Shown one piece after another: positions 58,330-64,000 of a stretch of 64,000 bases of DNA. The stretch's first letter is position 1, and each line of letters opens with the position of its first letter. Source of the stretch: Paguma larvata (lineage: Eukaryota > Chordata > Mammalia > Carnivora > Viverridae); assembly GCA_030068075.1 (NCBI GenBank), contig CM057827.1, positions 68,834,500-68,898,499 of the forward strand. The letters are read 5' to 3'. Below the pieces are notes generated by a model, which was not told where the DNA came from, made no database searches, and worked only from the letters and a program-made list of their open reading frames with translations. A program made the translations under genes and the position numbers.

Positions 58330-58870
58330 GTTTTGATGATGCGTTTCGCATAATGCAGACCCGTAGACCAGAGCGGAGTGTTTCCCCCAAGGACACGATG
58401 AAGGAAATAATTTCCAAGCGAGGAGTAAATACGAAGCTCCCCCCACGAATGGCACGTGATGGTGCCAAAGTGCAATCTGTATGGGCCCACCTCTGTTCTG
58501 AGACCTGCGTCAAGCCACCTTGCAGGCTTAAAGGAAGCTGCACTGGCAACATTCTCCTAGATAAGGAGCCATGCAAATGCTTCGCCGCACTCCGGCCCAT
58601 GAAGAGTGTGCCGCTCCTGACTGTGATAAAGAGCTCTATCCCTGTATTCAACGGAATGTACTCATAAAGCAAAGCGGAGCAACCCTGACAATGAAATGGC
58701 AAGCAAAATGATGCTCTCTTCTGATAAGAGGCACCCACCACTGCATTTGTCAATTTAATAGGAATCATTTTAAGCTTTTAGCGTCTGATAAGGGAATTAA
58801 ATTTTACTTAGTGATTTCCATAGAAACTAAAGAGTTTGCAGAGATATTCGGCATTTGATTTCTTAATCAC
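58330..58870. promoter_or_regulatory. Possible conserved noncoding element
   Basis: GAAATGGCAAGCAAAATGATGC, TCTTCTGATAAGAGGC and GCGTCTGATAAGGG (two GATA-type words) lead to TTAATCACATC. Both strands are unusually open (frames of 177 and 104 codons), yet neither looks like a protein. This fits an uninterrupted conserved sequence better than a gene. Confidence 0.35.
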
Positions 58871-59394
58871 ATCTTCCTAAATGTTACTTTCAAAAAAAAA
58901 AAAAAACAGCAGTGGCTTTCAAAGACTGGGAACGGGAAGAGCCTGAAGGGGAGAAATGAGTAACTATAACCGCGATAGTCTATTAATCAGTTGATATTTT
59001 AAAAATTAAATTAATATGCTTATTATACACTAGGTTCAAAAAAGAAATGTGCCAATATGTATGTGTATATAAATTGCTTCTAGATTCCCACTTGTGGTAA
59101 ACATGCCTAAATATTTTTCAAGCTATAAAAGGAAACCCAAATAAATACCAGCTGTGCAGGTTTATCTAGGAACAGAAAAAATATGGAAAGAAGAGAAAGA
59201 GTGTACCGCTACATCATGAGTGTAAAATGAATCTGAGGATCATATAGTCAGGGAAGTGGGTTGTGGGGTTAAGAAGATATGGAGATCACCAACTCTTTGG
59301 GTCTGTACTGGCATCTCGTCCTGGTCAGCACACAGATTTGGCAAATGGAGTCGCAGAGGGTCCATATCAGCAAAAAGGCCATTTCCGCAGTTTA

Positions 59395-59585
59395 GCTCTT
59401 GCTCCTTTTCTTTGTATCTTCTTTCTCTTTCATTCTCACAGTCTCAGTCTCTCTGGGCCTCCGTATGCATGTGAGGCTTCGTGTGTCTCTTTCTGCCCTT
59501 TTCTGGGCCTTTCTGTGCGTGCGTGTTCGTGTGTCTGTGTTGGTCTCCCAGTCTGTCTCTTTCTCTTTTTCTTTCTATCTTAGCA
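59395..59585. repeat. Pyrimidine-rich low-complexity tract
   Basis: CT-rich sequence with many TCTCTTTCT and TGTGTC words runs for almost 200 bases. The hydrophobic-looking Ser/Phe/Leu frames read through it are by-products of composition. Confidence 0.7.
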
Positions 59586-59920
59586 AGACTCCATTCCACA
59601 CCCTCACACCCCACCTTCTTCTCTATTCCTATCTCAGACTGACTTTTCTGCTTCCAAATGCAGAAAAGCAAACAAGAAAGCCCCAGGCCTTATTTACATT
59701 ACATTTGTCCCAGAGAACAAAGGATAATTAAATTGAGTCCAGATTTTAGGCTCCCAAGAGAGAGAATCTAATGGATCCAGGTTAGATCAGGTAAAACATT
59801 CAAACAACTGAGGTCACAGAGAGCACATTACAAACATGGTCTCACACATTGGGTGGGAAGGGCAGAGGCAGTTCTCAGACAAACGGGGCATGAGAAGGAA
59901 ACATTCCTCAATGCCCGGTG

Positions 59921-60330
59921 ACACCTCATTCATGAAGACTTTCCCAATTAAACCAGCTTAGGAAGATGTCCTGCTTAGCCCCTATTTAAATATACTTAGC
60001 ATATACTTGGGTACTTGTTACTTATATGACCTTGAGGAAGCTATTTTTCTCTCTGATCTTTAGTAATACAAATGACCTCACTAAAGATTGAATCTGTGAA
60101 TATAGGTGACAGTATTTATGATTAAGGTTGACACAGGGTCATTGCTCAATCAGGTCATTACTGCCCTTACTTACAACATTACTGACTATTGCCCCTTTTG
60201 GGGTTCTAATGTTATCATCTGTGCCTGGTCTCAACTCTGAACCAGCTCAGTGGCCCCCTTCCACAGTCGTTGACACAGTGTCTGACACAGAGCAAGGTGC
60301 CCAGAAAATTCCTGTTGATTGAACAATCAT
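59921..60330 (+). repeat. Possible L2/MIR remnants
   Basis: CATTCATGAAGACTTTCCC resembles the L2 'ggaagccttccctg' block, and ACCTTGAGGAAGCTATTTTTCTC resembles MIR. ACACAGAGCAAGGTGCCCAG may be an L2 end. All are weak. Confidence 0.35.
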
Positions 60331-60720
60331 GCTAATATTCTTAGGTACCTTAGAACTAAAACCCAAAAGAATGTCTTGTATTTATTACTCTGTGTTGAGA
60401 AAAGATTCCCAATGAAAGAGAATTATGATCATGCATCACATGGGTAAGTCAATAAAGGTAGATAGGCCCAAAAGACTAGAAGTGGTTTGGGATTTTTCTT
60501 TTGCTCCCAGGATGACAAATTTCTGGGAAGCCTGTAGAGGAATAAATGCTAAAGCAGACAGGATTATCCACATACATAATAATGCCATGAACATTTGACC
60601 CTGTGTTGCTTCGTGTAGTCTCAAGGTTTCCGAAATCTGATTTGGAAGTATTTGGAGAAAGACCGTAACACCATCACCAAATCCTCCCAATATCTACAAC
60701 CACATACACAAAAAACAGAT
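60331..60720. other. Unique sequence
   Basis: Nothing recognised. Confidence 0.4.
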
Positions 60721-60724
60721 TTCC

Positions 60725-60842
60725 TAAGAACAGGACACTTGTCTCTTTTGTTCCTGCCATATCCCCAACACTGATCACAGAGCCATAACACACAGTAGAT
60801 GCTAAATATAAGCCAGCAAAATGAGTAAATGAAACGAATGAA
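60725..60842 (+). mobile_element. L2 LINE 3' tail
   Basis: CAGGACACTTGTCTCTTTTG, CCTGCCATATCCCCAACAC and ACACAGTAGATGCTAAATATAAG match the last hundred bases of L2 in order. Confidence 0.75.
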
Positions 60843-61104
60843 CAGATCCTAACTCCATTCCTTGTAGAGCCGGTTTTGGGCGCGTATGACCTGTGCAGTT
60901 ACACAGAGCTCCACACCTAGAAGGATCCCATGCTTGGTTTAATGCTTTGTGGTTAACATCTTCAACGCCTTCATTATTTCTGAACAAGGGGCTCCATTTT
61001 CATTTTGCACTGGGCCTATCAATTATTTAACTAGTCTTGCTTCTCATGATAGGTGAATAATACTGGGGACCATCAGCCCATGACTCGAGACAGCAGTAAA
61101 CCCA

Positions 61105-61435
61105 GTGTCTTACTCAGTCCTGGCAATTTTTCACAAAATACCACAGACTGCACAGCTGAAAAGTAACAGAAATCTATTTCTCAGAGTTCTGGAGGCTGGA
61201 AGTCTAAGATCAGGATGCCAGCATGGTCAGAGAAGGACCTTCTTCCAGATGGCAGTCTTATTGTATTCCTCACATGGTGGAAGGGGTGAGAGATCTCTGT
61301 AGAGTCTCTTTTATCAAGTCACTAATCCCATTCATAAGGGCTCCACCCCTATGACCTAAGCACCTCCCAAAGACCTCACCTCCTAATACCATCACATCAG
61401 GCATTAGGATTTCAACAAATGAAGCTGGTGGCATG
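61105..61435 (-). repeat. Ancient LTR-type repeat
   Basis: AAAATACCACAGACTGCAC, CTCAGAGTTCTGGAGGCTGG, ATTCCTCACATGGTGGAAGG, CCCATTCATAAGGGCTCCAC and CCTCCTAATACCATCACATC follow the order of a very common mammalian interspersed repeat. I recognise it but do not assign a family name. The orientation is inferred. Confidence 0.7.
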
Positions 61436-63134
61436 ACAGTGGGGGGCATAGGGGTGGGAGGAGACAAACAATGGGAATCTAGCACCATGGAAATAGCACC
61501 AGGAATGGAGATGCTTGCTCTGAAACAACCGTGAAGCCTCCATGGAGGTGGAGACCCACTGAGTCACAGCCTTGCCACCCGATGCCTCCTGGAGTTTCTT
61601 GGAAGCTTCTTTATGATCCCAGCTGGCTTTGGCTCTGCCTCTCAAAGAAGATAACAGCATTATGGACAAATGCTTCTTGGGTTCTAGCTACTCTGTTTCT
61701 TATTTGTTTACTCAATTACAGAGGCCAGTGGGTCTCTTATCCACGCACCTCTCATACTGTAGCTTAATAGAGTGGTTATTACATGCATATTTTAATTAGG
61801 GTTCATAGTTTAGGGTATTTAATTGTTAGAAAGAAATCAATAGGCTTCTTATCAAAGGCTTCAAATCAAAGCAAGCCAAAGTACTTGTAATTCCAAGACG
61901 GGTCACCTAATAAGCTATGACACACACTTGAGGGGTGAATGTTGGCATATCGAATCCCCAGCAGCATGAAGAGTTAACAGAAAAATTTTTAAAAATTAAT
62001 CTGTACTTTATAACATTCCTCCACTTGACATGTTTTTCTTTCCAAATATAATTTTCATTATTTTTTATTTTAATAGAGTGGTAATCTTCAATTCAAGTCC
62101 CTGTCTCTGATCATAATATATGTTCTCACTTTCAGTGAAAATTTGTTCTTGTCACATGGGAATCCGCTGCTATTAGATTCTATTGCAATAATTTATTAAT
62201 ATTAAGTCCATTAAATGATGACACAGTAGGCATAAAAAATATTCTATACTGAAGAAATAATTTGGTTCAGAGTTTTTTAGTTCTTTTAAAATTATTTGGA
62301 AGCATTCGTAATGATTTTAGAAGATGTGTCACAGAGAAGAGTAGGGCAAACATTTAAGATTAACAAAGACCATCAATATGTCTATGTTAAGAATTCAGAA
62401 TTTACTTATTAGTTTCAATCTTCCTCTGGCCCATCACATTCTAAATGTCCCTTTAAAATTATATGAAGAGCCAAAATATTTTTAAAAAATCATGTTAATG
62501 AGCGAGAATGGGATTTCTCCCTATCCACTGAATTATGTGGAACAATTCTTCAAATTCCACCCCCAGCCCGTTCTTAGCACTTTTAAGTCTATTTTAGTCT
62601 TTCTTGGTCCAGCATAACATTTCCAGAGAAGACAAGAGTGTTAATCCTTCTGGACGCTTACTGACCATACATCTCCATTCTGCCGTGACTTGCTGTTTTC
62701 TCCTTCCCTTTGTTCTTATAATTCATCTCTCTGGTGTAGAAAATGCACAGCCCAACCTGAGCATTTAGCACCCTGCACAGAGAATGCTTGGCTCAATTTT
62801 CTAAAACAGTAAAACTAGAAATAGCTTCAATTTACAAACAAGAGCTGAAGTGGGACATATGTATGTATATATGATGCATATATCAGTGAGTCAGCAGATC
62901 TCCCCTCAGTAAAAACAGACGAAATACGACAATCGCTAGTAGCTCTGAAACCTATGAATAAGCCATTGTTATGCCCAATTTTGGCAGCACTTATTAGTGA
63001 TAACCATTTAAGAACACAGAGAACACTTGTTACTATAACCAAATCATTCCGAAGGCAGAACACTAGGCAAGCTTCTACCAGAACCTAGAATACACTGTAC
63101 CATAAAAGCAGGAACAGTGCTGTATATTAACTCT
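61436..63134. other. Unique sequence, no gene seen
   Basis: AT-rich with no repeat or gene recognised. Part of 61,980-62,530 is strongly AT-rich without repeats. Confidence 0.4.
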
Positions 63135-63300
63135 TCCATCTATTATTGGGTGGCTTCCACTGCCTACAGAATAAAGTCCTGCCCCTCATCTGGTGTGAAA
63201 CCACACAACCTGCCTAATTTTCAAATGCAAATCTTATGTGCTAGATATATTGAAGGTGCCAGGTACTACACTTTTGTCTCTCAGATCCAAACTTCTAAGT
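63135..63300 (+). mobile_element. L2 LINE fragment
   Basis: GGCTTCCACTGCCTACAGAATAAAGTCC and CATCTGGTGTGAAACCACACAACCTGCC follow the L2 order (the block 'ggataaagtccaaactcc ... ccttcacaatctggcc'). Confidence 0.65.
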
Positions 63301-64000
63301 TCTCCGCTATTTACAAATAGCATTTCTGCGTTGCCACTGTCTCCCTGCTAAGTTTCACCGATAGGGGGCGATAGAGGGAGGCTGTAAGACTAAATACGGA
63401 AGAAAAGAATTAGTCCTTCCTGTTTCTTGCCTGCGTGCTTTCTGCTTACTTCCTGTGTGTTTTCTGTTACTGTGCCATCTCCCTAGCAATGTTTCTTTGA
63501 CCCAGGAGTGGCAGTTTCTTCCCATAAAAGCAGCTGAATTCTTTTTTTGCAATTTCCCTACCGTTTACAGAACCGGCCCCTCGGAGAAAGTGAACCCCTC
63601 GGAGACACCAGTACCAGCCACCTAGCTCCCCACCTCACAGGCCTGATCCCCACCACCAAAGAACCTCTTCTGCAGACTTCTAGGTTTTAATAATTCCAAA
63701 TTCATCCCCGTGTTGCAGTAGCCTTGATCATGCAATCACCAACTCTGTAATAATTCACCGTGTGGTTGCTGTTGCTGTTCTGCCTTTTGTTACCTAGCTA
63801 ACAACCTTAGGCCTTGTTAGAATTCTTTACATTAAGACTGATACACTGAACTAGTAGCCACGTTTAATCTGCTTTGACACCTTAGTGTTTTTGTACACTC
63901 TCCTGGAATACTCTCTTTTCCTCTGGAGACATACACTTAAATATTCTTTAATGCCCCTGTTAAATATTACTTCTTCTTTGACGCTTTTCTTGACCTCCTT
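63301..64000. other. Unique sequence to the window end
   Basis: No gene is seen. The last 25 bases (GACGCTTTTCTTGACCTCC) may begin another L2 'cttccctgacc' block that is cut by the window edge. Confidence 0.35.

Larger units (their letters stand above)
57531..59920. other. Unique sequence with a possible regulatory core
   Basis: No gene is recognised. An A-run lies near 58,892-58,905. The core at about 58,330-58,870 is listed separately. Confidence 0.4.

Noticed and set aside
58235..58768. 177-codon minus-strand ORF, longest in the window
   Set aside because: No recognisable domain, no convincing splice or promoter context, and an overlapping open frame on the other strand. More consistent with noncoding sequence low in stop codons.

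Overview
This window is nuclear DNA of a carnivoran mammal, most likely a cat-like one (Feliformia, probably Felidae). The diagnostic signal is about sixteen copies of a tRNA-derived SINE. Each has the same layout: a head like GGGGCGCCTGGGTGGCTCAG, an internal B-box-like TTCGAGCCC, a CT-rich stretch, then AAAATAAATAAA. This is the CanSINE (SINEC_Fc-like) family. MIR, L2, old L1, MaLR LTR and DNA-transposon fossils fill much of the rest. No bacterial, viral or organellar gene organisation is present.

The window is gene-poor. The open reading frames are short (the longest is 177 codons). Many lie inside SINEs, L1 or simple repeats, and none shows a convincing protein family outside repeats. Two gene-related objects can be supported. 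One is a processed pseudogene of the ubiquitin-eL40 fusion gene (UBA52-like) at about 18,858-19,362. It carries frameshifts, in-frame stops and a remnant of its AATAAA 3' end. The other is a candidate single coding exon on the minus strand at 28,940-29,079. It has a poly-T/AG acceptor, a GTGAGT donor and an open frame encoding one hydrophobic segment; I cannot name the gene.

Layout: 1-9,100 has SINEs, two DNA-transposon fossils and microsatellites. 9,100-18,850 is mostly unique, with stretches that look like conserved noncoding elements (about 9,920-10,620, 13,970-14,220, 15,460-15,920) and an ancient repeat between. 18,850-31,700 holds the pseudogene, L2 and MIR copies and the candidate exon. 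31,740-34,245 is an old L1 with a nested SINE, followed by a Tigger-like element. 34,250-41,000 is the longest repeat-poor block, with a G-quadruplex candidate and a palindrome-rich possible enhancer. 41,040-45,670 is a dense nest: a MaLR LTR split by four SINEs and an L1, then a MIR split by an L1 tail, an AT-rich tract and a perfect 19-bp hairpin. 45,670-64,000 mixes unique sequence, MIRs, an old L1, a second Tigger-like copy hit by a SINE, and L2 remnants.

The genes do not form a pathway. The best reading is an intergenic or long-intronic interval whose functional content, if any, is regulatory. Repeat family names were assigned by recognition, not by a database search, and conservation could not be measured here. 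I found no clear previously undescribed biological system.
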